From contig PLDF01000401.1 of assembly GCA_003135055.1 (NCBI GenBank), positions 1 through 57,706 on the forward strand: a stretch of 57,706 nt of DNA, in the 5' to 3' direction. The notes beneath the pieces are model-generated. The model saw only the letters and a list, made by a program, of their open reading frames with translations, searched no databases and was not told the origin of the DNA. Source of the stretch: Bryobacterales bacterium (GTDB lineage Bacteria > Acidobacteriota > Terriglobia > Bryobacterales > Bryobacteraceae). Position numbers and translations under genes: made by a program. Shown in pieces: positions 43,169-51,371 of the stretch (position 1 is its first letter; the number at the start of each line of letters is the position of its first letter).

Positions 43169-43340
43169 TCAGGCGGCGAGTACCTGATCGAGACGGCGGG
43201 CGATTTCCGACCCAGGCCGGACACTCACCATACGATCTACTTCGCGTTCTCCTCGAAACAACAGCAACGCCGGAATGCTTTGAATGTTGAAGCGCTTCTC
43301 GGGCGTGCCAGCAATCGTCGCCCGCTCGACAACCGCGCCG
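43169..43340 (-). pseudogene. thioredoxin C-terminal remnant
   Basis: The minus-strand frame ending at 43169 reads KRFNIQSIPALLLFRGERE then VDRMVSVRPGSEIARRLDQV, the cis-Pro and C-terminal helix of thioredoxin. The WCGPC active site and N-terminal half are missing; upstream the frame becomes nonsense. It sits beside a flavin disulfide reductase. Confidence 0.75.
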
Positions 43341-43347
43341 GGGCCTC

Positions 43348-43566
43348 CTAGACTAGCCCTAGCACGCTCTGCTCCTGTAGGACCGCCCAATCCCACACGC
43401 CCTTGCGGATGGCTTCGAGCGCTTCCCCTTGGCCCAGTGTTGCTGCAAAATGAGCGCCTCCCACTACCACTTCGGCGGTCTCGATGCGTACCGAATCTGC
43501 AGCCAGGCAAACGAGCTGAATCTTTTCTGAGAATCGCGTTTGCCGATTTCCTCCCCCTGGATTCAC
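43348..43566 (-). pseudogene. SGNH-hydrolase-like fragment
   Basis: About 72 codons ending at 43348: VRIETAEVVVGGAHFAATLG and AIRKGVWDWAVLQEQSVLG. WDWAVLQEQS is a motif of SGNH/DUF4886-like hydrolases. The N-terminal GNS block and the C-terminal catalytic Asp-His are missing. It directly abuts the thioredoxin remnant. Confidence 0.55.
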
Positions 43567-43608
43567 GGGGCATGGGACGCCATAGCCGTGAATCGAGCGT
43601 TCCTTCCC

Positions 43609-44043
43609 TCACATACCCAACGCGCCGACATCGAACCCCACTCGGCTCAGTGCGCTCTTGGCGGCGAGATAGCACGGCTTCAGAGTGAACTCCTTTGGGG
43701 CTCCGCCCGACGGCCCGTTGTATTGGACGACGTATTGATTCAACGAAGGCAACAGACTGCGGGTCACGCCGTCGAAATAATCCGGCCGAAAGTCTCTCCC
43801 AAAAGCCGGATTGCGGAGAGATCTCTTCATATCGTCCGAGATGTTGATCTCGCACGAGTCGAACTCCGGGTTCAGATCGCCGAAGAAGACCGAATAAAGC
43901 ATGACTGCCTTCTCGTAGGAGGGCCGCAACTTGTACTGTTTTGCGGCGTAGTAAAACAGCGGATCGAGGGTGAGGGATTTGATCCCGTAACGGACAAATT
44001 GCCTGATTTCGGCAGGCGTGGCGGTAGCGAGTTGGAATGGCAT
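43609..44043 (-). CDS. hypothetical protein of 144 residues
   Basis: From ATG 44043, with AAGGAG at 44051-44056 seven bases upstream. A soluble, probably cytoplasmic protein (QLATATPAEIRQFVRYGIKS, then YYAAKQYKLRPSYEKAVMLY, then NPAFGRDFRPDYFDGVTRSL). No family recognised. The open frame upstream of the ATG is not protein-like. Surrounded by gene remnants but itself uninterrupted. Confidence 0.6.
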   Translation of the reverse strand: MPFQLATATPAEIRQFVRYGIKSLTLDPLFYYAAKQYKLRPSYEKAVMLYSVFFGDLNPEFDSCEINISDDMKRSLRNPAFGRDFRPDYFDGVTRSLLPSLNQYVVQYNGPSGGAPKEFTLKPCYLAAKSALSRVGFDVGALGM

Positions 44044-44056
44044 TGTCTTGCTCCTT

Positions 44057-44435
44057 TTTGATTCGATTTTGGCGGCCGGGTTCGAGTTTTTCTTACCGGC
44101 ATATCTGTAATGCGAGAAACGGGAGAAATAATTGTCATGCCCGCGTTGATTCGGTTGCCGGACAATTCCCGCTACGCGAGGAGAGTGTGCAAACGACGCG
44201 GCGCAGGGCGAGTCGGCGATATCAAAATCGTGATGCAACCCGACGCCCCGCCGTCCCTGAACCCTTCCTTGGAACAGCACCGATATCACGCCATATCTGC
44301 CGATGACGGGCTCATCTCGGGACGGGTCAGGCAGTGAATAGCGGGCTATTCGCGCAAGACATGAGGTGCATAAACTGCATCGATTCGCGTCTTCGCAAGT
44401 CGCTGAATTGTGGTCAGCACTGGCGGATGCGGGAC
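44057..44435. other. stretch without a recognisable gene
   Basis: About 380 bases between the 144-residue protein and the methyltransferase remnant. Both strands have short open frames but none resembles a protein family; it is probably decayed coding DNA given its neighbours. Confidence 0.45.
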
Positions 44436-44690
44436 CTAAAGCCTGACGGCCGTAACGAAACGCCCGGCCTGGAGCACGACGTCGCGAAAACCAGCGCTTC
44501 GCAACGCTGTCGCGACTGCCTCGAGTTGTTCGGCAAGCTGTCCGGCATATCGGGCAATACTCATCGTCCCGCCCGGCCGCAGGATGGTGAAGCAACCTCT
44601 GGCTGTAGGGACCCAGTTTACCTGTCCGAAGACTACGTCATTGGAAACGATCCGATCCACCGAGGCCCGAGGAAAAGCCGAATGCCGCCG
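44436..44690 (-). pseudogene. C-terminal fragment of a class I SAM-dependent methyltransferase
   Basis: The frame ending at 44436 reads ASVDRIVSNDVVFGQVNW, then CFTILRPGGTMSIARYAG and ALRSAGFRDVVLQAGRFV. SNDVV and ILRPGGTMSI are the motif II-III region of small-molecule methyltransferases. The SAM-binding glycine loop is missing and no start is convincing. Confidence 0.7.
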
Positions 44691-44723
44691 GCACGGACGG
44701 GAGCGAGCCATGCCGGGAACGAG

Positions 44724-45656
44724 CTAGCCGTTGTTAGTCAGCAGCCGCATGATTTCCTTCATAGAGGCATGCGACGCCGCTACTTGCTGATCGCCGAAGA
44801 TATGGGTCTCCAGTTCCAAACGGCCCGCGAAGGCATCACGCTCGAGTGCGCTCAAGATAGCGGGCCAATCCTGGTGCTCCGGATAATCGAGCAGGCTCTT
44901 ACCCTTGACGTGCACATTCCAGTTTCGATCCTTGGGAAGCGATTCGTACCCGTCCGGATAGGGCTTCTCACCAAGCGCCAAACCATTCAGCGAATCCCAA
45001 TTTATCCCCACATTACGCGGCAGCAATTTGATCAGCTTCGCCGTCTCCGCCGAGGTGCCGGCATTCTGTGACGCCTCATTCTCAATTAGCATCCTTACGC
45101 CCTCCTTTTCCGCGACCGCGCTCAATTCGTCGATTACCTCGGCAATGCGCGGGAATAAGGACTCCGGCTCCGCCACCCGGTTGAACGTGAAAATGCGAAG
45201 CTGCGGGCAATCGAACGCATGGCAGGCGCGGATGCCTAGACGAAGATCCGCCAGGCGGTTGTCGAACTGCGCTTTCTCTCGCGCCAGTCGCGTCTCCCTC
45301 GCGGCCGGCTCCTCAGGCCGCGATCGCTTCGGCTCGGCGCCAGGCAACGTAAATTTGAGAAACGGAGTGTCCAGGAACGAAATTCCTATGCCGGCATCTT
45401 TAAACTCGGCCTTGGCCTGTCGGAGCATGGGCGGTTCCAGCAAGTGGTAGGAGGTTTTCTTGGCCTCAGTTGACGGGATGTCCCGCAGCGAAAGCCACTT
45501 CATTCCGTACTTATGGGCGAATTCGATCGCCTCCGCCGGCGAATGCGCCACTTCATCGGTAATAGCGCTCACGCGGGAGCTATCTATGCGCCGCGGAGCG
45601 GAGGGAGCGGGAAGCGCGGCAGCAATCGTGGCTGCGAGAAACGAACGACGGTTCAT
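44724..45656 (-). CDS. sugar phosphate isomerase/epimerase-like TIM barrel, Tat-exported
   Basis: 310 residues. The N-terminus has a twin-arginine-type signal (NRRSFLAATIAAALPAP). The AP endonuclease 2/xylose isomerase-like barrel shows SAITDEVAHSPAEAIEFAHK, ACHAFDCPQLRIFTFN, RMLIENEASQN (metal-binding Glu), NVGINWDSLNG (Asp) and NVHVKGKSL (His), ending GRLELETHIFG. Substrate unknown; many acidobacteria encode several exported copies. Divergent from the ADOP permease gene. Confidence 0.87.
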   Translation of the reverse strand: MNRRSFLAATIAAALPAPSAPRRIDSSRVSAITDEVAHSPAEAIEFAHKYGMKWLSLRDIPSTEAKKTSYHLLEPPMLRQAKAEFKDAGIGISFLDTPFLKFTLPGAEPKRSRPEEPAARETRLAREKAQFDNRLADLRLGIRACHAFDCPQLRIFTFNRVAEPESLFPRIAEVIDELSAVAEKEGVRMLIENEASQNAGTSAETAKLIKLLPRNVGINWDSLNGLALGEKPYPDGYESLPKDRNWNVHVKGKSLLDYPEHQDWPAILSALERDAFAGRLELETHIFGDQQVAASHASMKEIMRLLTNNG

Positions 45657-45845
45657 GTTTTAACCTTCAAGATCAGGCGCACTGGCCTTCGGGATTGTCG
45701 AGTTAAGTATACACCGAGCGGTCCGCATTGCAGGGGCAGCGTTGGGGTGCTTAATCTTAATCGGATTCGGGAAACGCCGGTCAAAATCCGCTCGCTTCCA
45801 TCGAGACCCCACGAAACCTCCTGCCCGCCGACTCGTCTATCCCAC

Positions 45846-48299
45846 ATGCCCAATTGGCTCCGCGACTTCCCCGAGGACCTTCAGTATGCCTGCCGCCTCT
45901 TACGAAAATCACCCGGTTTCGTGGCCACCGCGGTCTTTACTCTGGCGCTTGGCATCGGCGCCAACACGACGCTTTTTTCGGTCGTCAACGGCGTGCTGCT
46001 CAACCCTTTGCCGTATCCGCATTCCGAGCAGCTTGCGGCTGTTTATGCAAAGACGACGGGATTCGACCAAGCCCCGGTGGTCTATTTAAACTTCCTCGAC
46101 TGGCAGCGCGACACGCAGACATTTTCATCGATGGCCATATACCGCAACCAGAATTACAACGTCACCGGCTCCGCCGAAGCAGAACGCCTGGCCGGTTACA
46201 TGATCTCCGCGGGCTTCTTTCCCACCCTCGGCGTGCTGCCCATTCTTGGCCGCACATTCCGCTCCGATGACGATCAGGTGGGCGCAGCGCCGGTCGTAAT
46301 TCTCGGCGGCGGTCTGTGGAGACGCAAGTTCGGCTCTTCGCCTGACGTCATCGGAAAGTTGCTGACCCTGAATGGCACGGCCTACCTTGTCGTGGGCGTG
46401 ATTCCTCCCGGTTTCACTTTCTACGGCAATGACCGCGACGTCTACACTCCCCTAGGCCAATGGAACGATCCATCGTTTCGCGACCGCCGTATCTCGGTGA
46501 GCGCGCATGTCGTCGGCCGCCTGAAACCCGGCGTTACGCTGCCGCAGGCCAAAGCCGACATGGACGTGGTGGCGCGCAATCTAGCCGCCGCCTTCCCGGC
46601 CGCGAACAAGGACACCGGCATCACGCTGGTTTCCATGAAGGAAGATATTGTCGGCAACGTCCAGCCGTTCCTGCTGGTGCTTCTGGCCGCCGTCGGTTTC
46701 CTGCTGCTGATTGCGTGTACGAACGTGGCGAATCTTCTGCTGGCGCGCTCGATGGGCCGCGCGCGCGAGTTTGCCATTCGCGCGGCCCTGGGCGCCAGCC
46801 ACTGGCGCGTCATCCGCCAGTTGCTTACGGAAAGCGTTTTGCTCGCGGGCATGAGCGGAGCGCTGGGGCTCCTGTTGGCCTTTGGCGGCGCCAAAGCGTT
46901 GCTCCACACGTTGCCCGGCACATTGCCGCGCGTCGAAGAAATCTCACTCGATGGACGCGTATTGCTATTCACGCTGGCTCTTTCGGCGTTCGCCGCAATT
47001 GTTTTCGGTCTCGCTCCCGCGCTCAAAGGTTCACGCGTAAATGCGATGGAGACTCTCAAGGAAAGCGGTCGCGGCTCGATGAGCGCGCGCCACCGCCTGC
47101 AGGGAATTTTCGTAATGACCGAAGTCGCCATGGCCTTGGTTCTGCTGATCGGCGCGGGGCTGATGCTGCGCAGTCTCTCAGCGCTGTTGCGCGTGAATCC
47201 CGGATTCAATCCCAGCCACGCCATCACCTTCAATTTATCGATGCCGTCCACTTCCGCAACCACCTCCGCGGAGACTCGTGCCCGCCTGCGCGGGTTCGAC
47301 GATAAAATGAGCTCCATCCCCGGCGTGCAGGCTGTTTCCGTCACGCTCGGCTCGCGCCCGATGATCCATGACTCGTCCCTGCCCTTCTGGATCGAAGGCC
47401 AGCCGAAGCCCGCCAATGACAATGAAATGCCCCAGGCGATGTATTATCTGGTGGAAGCCGGTTTCGAGCAGGCCATGGGAATCGCTCTCGAGCGCGGCCG
47501 CTTCGTGACTGCACAAGACAACGAGAACGCCCCCGTGGCGGTCGATATCGATGACGTCTTTGCACGCACCTGGTTCCCGCGTGAGAATCCCATCGGGAAG
47601 CGGGTGCATCTGGAGCAATTCAATGTGCAAGCTGAAATCGTTGGGGTGGTGGGCCATGTAAAGCAGTGGGGGCTGGGCACGGATCAAAAATCGGCCGTCG
47701 AATCGCAGTTCTTCTATCCTTTCATGCAGACTCCCGAGAAGTTGATGCCGCTCGTGGCCGGGGCCGTCGCCGTGGTGCTGCGCACGGCGGGCGATCCGGC
47801 AGCCGTCATGGGCCCCGTTCGCCGCGCGGTTAAGCAAATGGACCCGCGCGAAGTGATCTACGGCGTGCAAACCATGGACGAAGTGCTCGCCGGCTCCCTG
47901 GCCGCGCGCAGGCTCTCGATGATTCTTCTCGGGATATTCGCGGCGCTGGCGCTGATTCTTTCCTGCGTCGGAATTTACGGCGTGATTTCCTACGTGGTGG
48001 GCCAACGCACCCATGAAATCGGCGTGCGGATGGCGCTGGGCGCGCAACGCATGGACGTGATGCGCCTGGTGCTCGGGGAGGGCGCAAGAATGGCACTCGC
48101 CGGAGTGGCCGCCGGCATCGCCGCCGCCTTGGGATTGACGCGCCTCATGGCTAACGAACTTTTCGGCGTCACGGCGCAAGATCCGTTGACATTCGCCGCC
48201 GTCGCCATCGTGTTGACGCTGGTCGCACTGCTTGCCTGTTATCTTCCGGCGCGCCGCGGCGTGCGCGTCGATCCGATGGTAGCGCTAAGGTACGAGTAG
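45846..48299 (+). CDS. ADOP family ABC transporter permease (MacB/FtsX type)
   Basis: 817 residues from ATG 45846 (MPNWLRDFPEDLQYACRLLR); the frame is open to 45513 but that part overlaps the divergent gene. Two MacB_PCD/FtsX units: SPGFVATAVFTLALGIGANT with NGVLLNPLPYP, then the first FtsX block (LLIACTNVANLLLARSMGRA, REFAIRAALGASHWRVIRQL), then a second periplasmic domain and a final FtsX block (RTHEIGVRMALGAQRMDVMR). It ends PARRGVRVDPMVALRYE. About eight transmembrane helices. No ATPase gene is adjacent. The remnant at 20051-20658 is a dead relative. Confidence 0.93.
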   Translation: MPNWLRDFPEDLQYACRLLRKSPGFVATAVFTLALGIGANTTLFSVVNGVLLNPLPYPHSEQLAAVYAKTTGFDQAPVVYLNFLDWQRDTQTFSSMAIYRNQNYNVTGSAEAERLAGYMISAGFFPTLGVLPILGRTFRSDDDQVGAAPVVILGGGLWRRKFGSSPDVIGKLLTLNGTAYLVVGVIPPGFTFYGNDRDVYTPLGQWNDPSFRDRRISVSAHVVGRLKPGVTLPQAKADMDVVARNLAAAFPAANKDTGITLVSMKEDIVGNVQPFLLVLLAAVGFLLLIACTNVANLLLARSMGRAREFAIRAALGASHWRVIRQLLTESVLLAGMSGALGLLLAFGGAKALLHTLPGTLPRVEEISLDGRVLLFTLALSAFAAIVFGLAPALKGSRVNAMETLKESGRGSMSARHRLQGIFVMTEVAMALVLLIGAGLMLRSLSALLRVNPGFNPSHAITFNLSMPSTSATTSAETRARLRGFDDKMSSIPGVQAVSVTLGSRPMIHDSSLPFWIEGQPKPANDNEMPQAMYYLVEAGFEQAMGIALERGRFVTAQDNENAPVAVDIDDVFARTWFPRENPIGKRVHLEQFNVQAEIVGVVGHVKQWGLGTDQKSAVESQFFYPFMQTPEKLMPLVAGAVAVVLRTAGDPAAVMGPVRRAVKQMDPREVIYGVQTMDEVLAGSLAARRLSMILLGIFAALALILSCVGIYGVISYVVGQRTHEIGVRMALGAQRMDVMRLVLGEGARMALAGVAAGIAAALGLTRLMANELFGVTAQDPLTFAAVAIVLTLVALLACYLPARRGVRVDPMVALRYE

Positions 48300-48489
48300 C
48301 CATCGCCAAACCGCGTCGAGGCGCCCGCGACGTTTTGTACTTGCGGACGAGTCTCTATCAGGCTCCGTGCTTTGGAGGCGGCGGGCGGGCGACAGGGCTG
48401 CCGACTTAGTGAAATAGGGGGACTGTCTTGTAAGTGCGGTCTGGTGTTTCGAGAAGATCACTCGCTAGTCTAATCTCGACATGAACGCA
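48300..48489. other. intergenic segment with fragments of other repeats
   Basis: It contains GTTTCGAGAAGATCACTC near 48447-48465, similar to the sequence at the right edge of the window (57682-57703), and GAACGCAGGAGTGCGTG at 48483-48499, shared with the hairpin at 31990-32010. No gene seen. Confidence 0.45.
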
Positions 48490-48664
48490 GGAGTGCGTGG
48501 AGCGTTCGGGTCTTTGGGTGGCATGGTTCGCGCCGCGACAGAAACGCGTTCACGTGAGCGGGGGACGGTCCCTGATGGAGGCGTCTCTGGCGGTAGAAAG
48601 CGGCTGCGCGCGCGGCGGAGAGAGCCGGCTGAAAGCCGGCTGCAGCCAGGATTGGCTGCCCCAC
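48490..48664. repeat. interspersed repeat, family A, copy 4 (long form, inverted)
   Basis: Inverted relative to copy 2. The terminus GCCAGGATTGGCTGCCCCAC at 48645-48664 abuts the cobA/hemD stop codon. The hairpin GCCGGCTGAAAGCCGGC is at 48624-48640, and the second module (GTGAGCGGGGGACGGTCCC, GGCGTCTCTGG) extends to about 48535. The two long copies share about 120 bp in the same order. Confidence 0.8.
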
Positions 48665-50161
48665 TTATAGGATCGGTGGGCTCAGATTGGCCACACAAGC
48701 GACTAAGCCGTCGATGGTGTACTCCGGCGCCTCGACAGTTACTTCGATGCCTAGGTTGCGCGCGGCTTGCGAGGTGATCGGGCCGATGGACGCTACGCGC
48801 ACGTTGTGCAGGAGATCCACGCCCCCGGCGGCGGCGAAGTTTTGTACCGTGGATGCGCTGGTGAAGGCGATCCAATCGGGCCGGTGCGGCGCGCTGAAGA
48901 TTTCGCGGGCGCGCTCCGCGGCCGATTCCGGCATGACCGTCCGATAGGCTTCCACCACATCCACCAGTGCGCCGCGGCGCGCTAGTTCCGCCGGGACCAG
49001 GTCGCGAGCCACGGCGGCACGCGGCAAGAGGATGCGCTTGCCGGCAAGATCGTGGCCCTGCAAGGCATCGAGCAGTCCTTCGGCGACATACTCTTTGCCC
49101 ATCACATCGACTTTCAAATGGAGGGCTTCGATGGCAGCGCGCGTGGCGGGGCCAATGGCGCAAATCCTGGCGCGGAGCGCGCGCAGGTCGGCGGCGGAAC
49201 GGTCCAGGCGATCGAGGAAGAACTTCACGCCGTTGGCGCTGGTGAAGATCAGCCAGTCATAGCCGGACAGGCGCTCGATGGCGCTGTCGAGCGGGGCATA
49301 GTCGGCGGCGGCGCGGATCTCGATGGTGGGCAGCTCAACGGTCTCCGCGCCCAGCGCCGCCAGTTTCGACGCCAGCGCGTCCGCCTGCGCTTTCGCTCTG
49401 GTGATCACGATGCGCTGGCCGAAGAGGGGCAGGCGCTCGAACCAATTCAGCTTCTCGCGCAGACGCACCACTTCGCCCACGACGATGGTTGCGGGCGGCT
49501 TCATCTTATTCCGCTCGATCAGCCCCGGCAGCGTTGCCAGCGTGCCGGTGAGGGTTTCCTGATCGGGCCGAGTGGCCCAGCGGACGGCCATGGCGGGCGT
49601 TTCGGGCGCGCGCCCGCGCTCGATCAGCTCGCGCGCGATTTGCGGAAACGTGGTGAGGCCCATGAAGATCACCAGCGTTTCCGACATGCCGACGCGACTC
49701 CAATCGATGGCGTCCACGGCGTGGCCGGTGACGAAGGTTACAGCCGAAGTATGCTCGCGGTGCGTCAGCGGTACGCCGGTGTAGGCCGCGATGCCGAGCG
49801 GCGTGGTGACGCCGGGCACGATCTCGAACGGGACGCCGGCATCGGCCAGGGCTTCGGCCTCTTCGCCGCCGCGCCCGAAGATGAACGGGTCGCCGCCTTT
49901 GAGGCGCACCACGTTCCAGCCGCGGCGGGCGCGCTCGATGAGCATGGCGCAGATTTCCTCTTGGGTGAACGCGTGGACGGATTTCTTTTTGCCGACGTAG
50001 ATGCGCTCGGCGTGGGGGGGCGCAAGAGCGAGCAGGGCGTCATTGGCGAGATGGTCGTAGAGGACGGCGTCGGCTTGTTGCAACAGGCGGCGGCCTTTGG
50101 TGGTGATGAGCTCGGGGTCGCCGGGACCGGCGCCGACGAGGTAGACCTTGGCGCCGGTCAT
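48665..50161 (-). CDS. cobA/hemD: fused uroporphyrinogen-III methyltransferase / uroporphyrinogen-III synthase
   Basis: 498 residues in two enzymes. Residues 1-245 are the SAM-dependent uroporphyrinogen-III C-methyltransferase: VYLVGAGPGDPELITTKGRR, VVRLKGGDPFIFGRGGEEAE and PGVTTPLGIAAYTGVPLTHR. Residues 255-498 are uroporphyrinogen-III synthase (IVITRAKAQADALASKLAAL, WLIFTSANGVKFFL, WIAFTSASTVQNFA). The fusion makes uroporphyrinogen III and directs it to siroheme or cobalamin precursors. It is the last gene of the heme operon, separated from hemC by 295 bases holding repeats C3 and A5. Confidence 0.95.
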   Translation of the reverse strand: MTGAKVYLVGAGPGDPELITTKGRRLLQQADAVLYDHLANDALLALAPPHAERIYVGKKKSVHAFTQEEICAMLIERARRGWNVVRLKGGDPFIFGRGGEEAEALADAGVPFEIVPGVTTPLGIAAYTGVPLTHREHTSAVTFVTGHAVDAIDWSRVGMSETLVIFMGLTTFPQIARELIERGRAPETPAMAVRWATRPDQETLTGTLATLPGLIERNKMKPPATIVVGEVVRLREKLNWFERLPLFGQRIVITRAKAQADALASKLAALGAETVELPTIEIRAAADYAPLDSAIERLSGYDWLIFTSANGVKFFLDRLDRSAADLRALRARICAIGPATRAAIEALHLKVDVMGKEYVAEGLLDALQGHDLAGKRILLPRAAVARDLVPAELARRGALVDVVEAYRTVMPESAAERAREIFSAPHRPDWIAFTSASTVQNFAAAGGVDLLHNVRVASIGPITSQAARNLGIEVTVEAPEYTIDGLVACVANLSPPIL

Positions 50162-50172
50162 GAGATAGCCCC

Positions 50173-50362
50173 AGTGGGACAGACCATCGCCTTCTGTGGT
50201 CTGTTGGGATGGGCGTTCCGCCCGCGGAACTTCATGAAAAACTCTGCGAGGCGAATAAATCGGGAACAGAGGGCGAACAGAAGGCGGGGTTCTTCGACCC
50301 TGTCAAGGCTCGCTAGAGTATGGCAGGTTGACAGACGACAAAAGACGATCGTCTGTCCTACC
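50173..50362. repeat. interspersed palindromic element, family C, copy 3 (inverted orientation)
   Basis: 190 bp inside the heme operon. Hairpins: ACAGACCA (50179-50186) with TGGTCTGT (50197-50204), and ACAGACGA (50331-50338) with TCGTCTGT (50349-50356), 10-nt loops. The CCA/TGG type is on the left and the CGA/TCG type on the right, so the element is reversed relative to copies 1 and 2. It lacks part of the centre found in those copies. Confidence 0.87.
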
Positions 50363-50397
50363 TCTGACTCTGCCTTGAGCGGAATGTGGAAACTCCA

Positions 50398-50443
50398 GGA
50401 GCCGGCTGAAAGCCGGCTGCAGCCAGGATTGGCTGCCCCACAA
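50398..50443. repeat. interspersed repeat, family A, copy 5 (solo terminus, inverted)
   Basis: GCCGGCTGAAAGCCGGC hairpin followed by TGCAGCCAGGATTGGCTGCC and CCACAA, just after the hemC stop. Only the 45-bp terminus is present, lying between the hemC gene and element C3. Confidence 0.8.
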
Positions 50444-50456
50444 TTTGCGCCGACAT

Positions 50457-51371
50457 TCATTGGAATGTGGCTTCCAGGATGGCTTGCGCGCCTTCGGCCA
50501 GCAGCTTTGCGCCTAGCGCGGCGCCGATGGCTTCGGCTTCCGCGGCCGGACCCTCCCGCTCGCCGCGGACTACCGCCGAGCCGTCCGGGGCGATCACCAG
50601 TCCCACCAGACGGAGCCGCTCGCCATTGACGGTGGCATACGCTCCGATGGGAACCTGGCAGCCTCCGCCTAACGCGCGTAAGAACGCCCGCTCGGCGGCG
50701 ACGGCGGAATGCGTGGCGGCGTGATCGAGCGCGGCGCAGGCATCCCATCCGGCGCCGCCGGCGCGCGTTTCGACCGCCAATGCGCCTTGCCCTACGGCGG
50801 GGCACATGGTTTCCGCGGGCAGAATCTCCGCGATGCGGCCGGCCCAACCGAGGCGATTCAATCCGGCGGCGGCGAGCACGATGGCACTGTACCGGCCTTC
50901 GTCGAGTTTGCGCAAGCGCGTGTCGAGATTGCCGCGGATCGATTCGATGGTCAGGTCGGGACGCAGGCGCCGCAATTGCGCGGCGCGGCGGAGCGAGCTG
51001 GTTCCCACCATGGCGCCGGCGGGCAGATCCACCAGCTTGCGGCCCACTACGGCGTCATGCGGATCCTCACGCTCGGGCACGGCCGCGAGCGCGAGACCGG
51101 CGGGCAATTCCGTGGGAAGGTCTTTCAGGCTGTGAACGGCGAGATCGGCGCGGCCATCGAGCAGCGCCTCTTCGATCTCTTTCGTGAACAGGCCCTTCGT
51201 GAATAAACCCTTGCCGCCAATTTGCGCCAACGGGACATCGGTGATTTTGTCGCCGGTGGTTCTGATTATCCGGATGCCGCACTCATGCCCCAACGCAGTG
51301 AGGCGCGCGGAGACCCATCGGGCCTGCCACAGCGCGAGTTGCGAGCCTCGGGAAGCGATGGTGAGCGGCAT
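50457..51371 (-). CDS. hemC: porphobilinogen deaminase (hydroxymethylbilane synthase)
   Basis: Joins four porphobilinogens into hydroxymethylbilane. 304 residues: LTIASRGSQLALWQARWV, AVHSLKDLPTELP, GTSSLRRAAQLRRLRPDL and the dipyrromethane-attaching Cys in LRALGGGCQVPIGAYA. A striking feature is GGKGLFTKGLFTKEIEEALL, where the GLFTK of the conserved GKGLFTKEIE motif is duplicated in tandem (51180-51209). The start ATG shares its A with the hemA stop (TGATG), so translation is coupled. Confidence 0.95.
   Translation of the reverse strand: MPLTIASRGSQLALWQARWVSARLTALGHECGIRIIRTTGDKITDVPLAQIGGKGLFTKGLFTKEIEEALLDGRADLAVHSLKDLPTELPAGLALAAVPEREDPHDAVVGRKLVDLPAGAMVGTSSLRRAAQLRRLRPDLTIESIRGNLDTRLRKLDEGRYSAIVLAAAGLNRLGWAGRIAEILPAETMCPAVGQGALAVETRAGGAGWDACAALDHAATHSAVAAERAFLRALGGGCQVPIGAYATVNGERLRLVGLVIAPDGSAVVRGEREGPAAEAEAIGAALGAKLLAEGAQAILEATFQ

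Noticed and set aside
2207..50443. CRISPR interpretation of the repeated palindromes
   Set aside because: Copies are dispersed over tens of kilobases, contain internal hairpins and have no regular spacers or cas genes.
49052..50629. 525-codon plus-strand frame
   Set aside because: Antisense to cobA/hemD and continuing through two repeats; not a protein.
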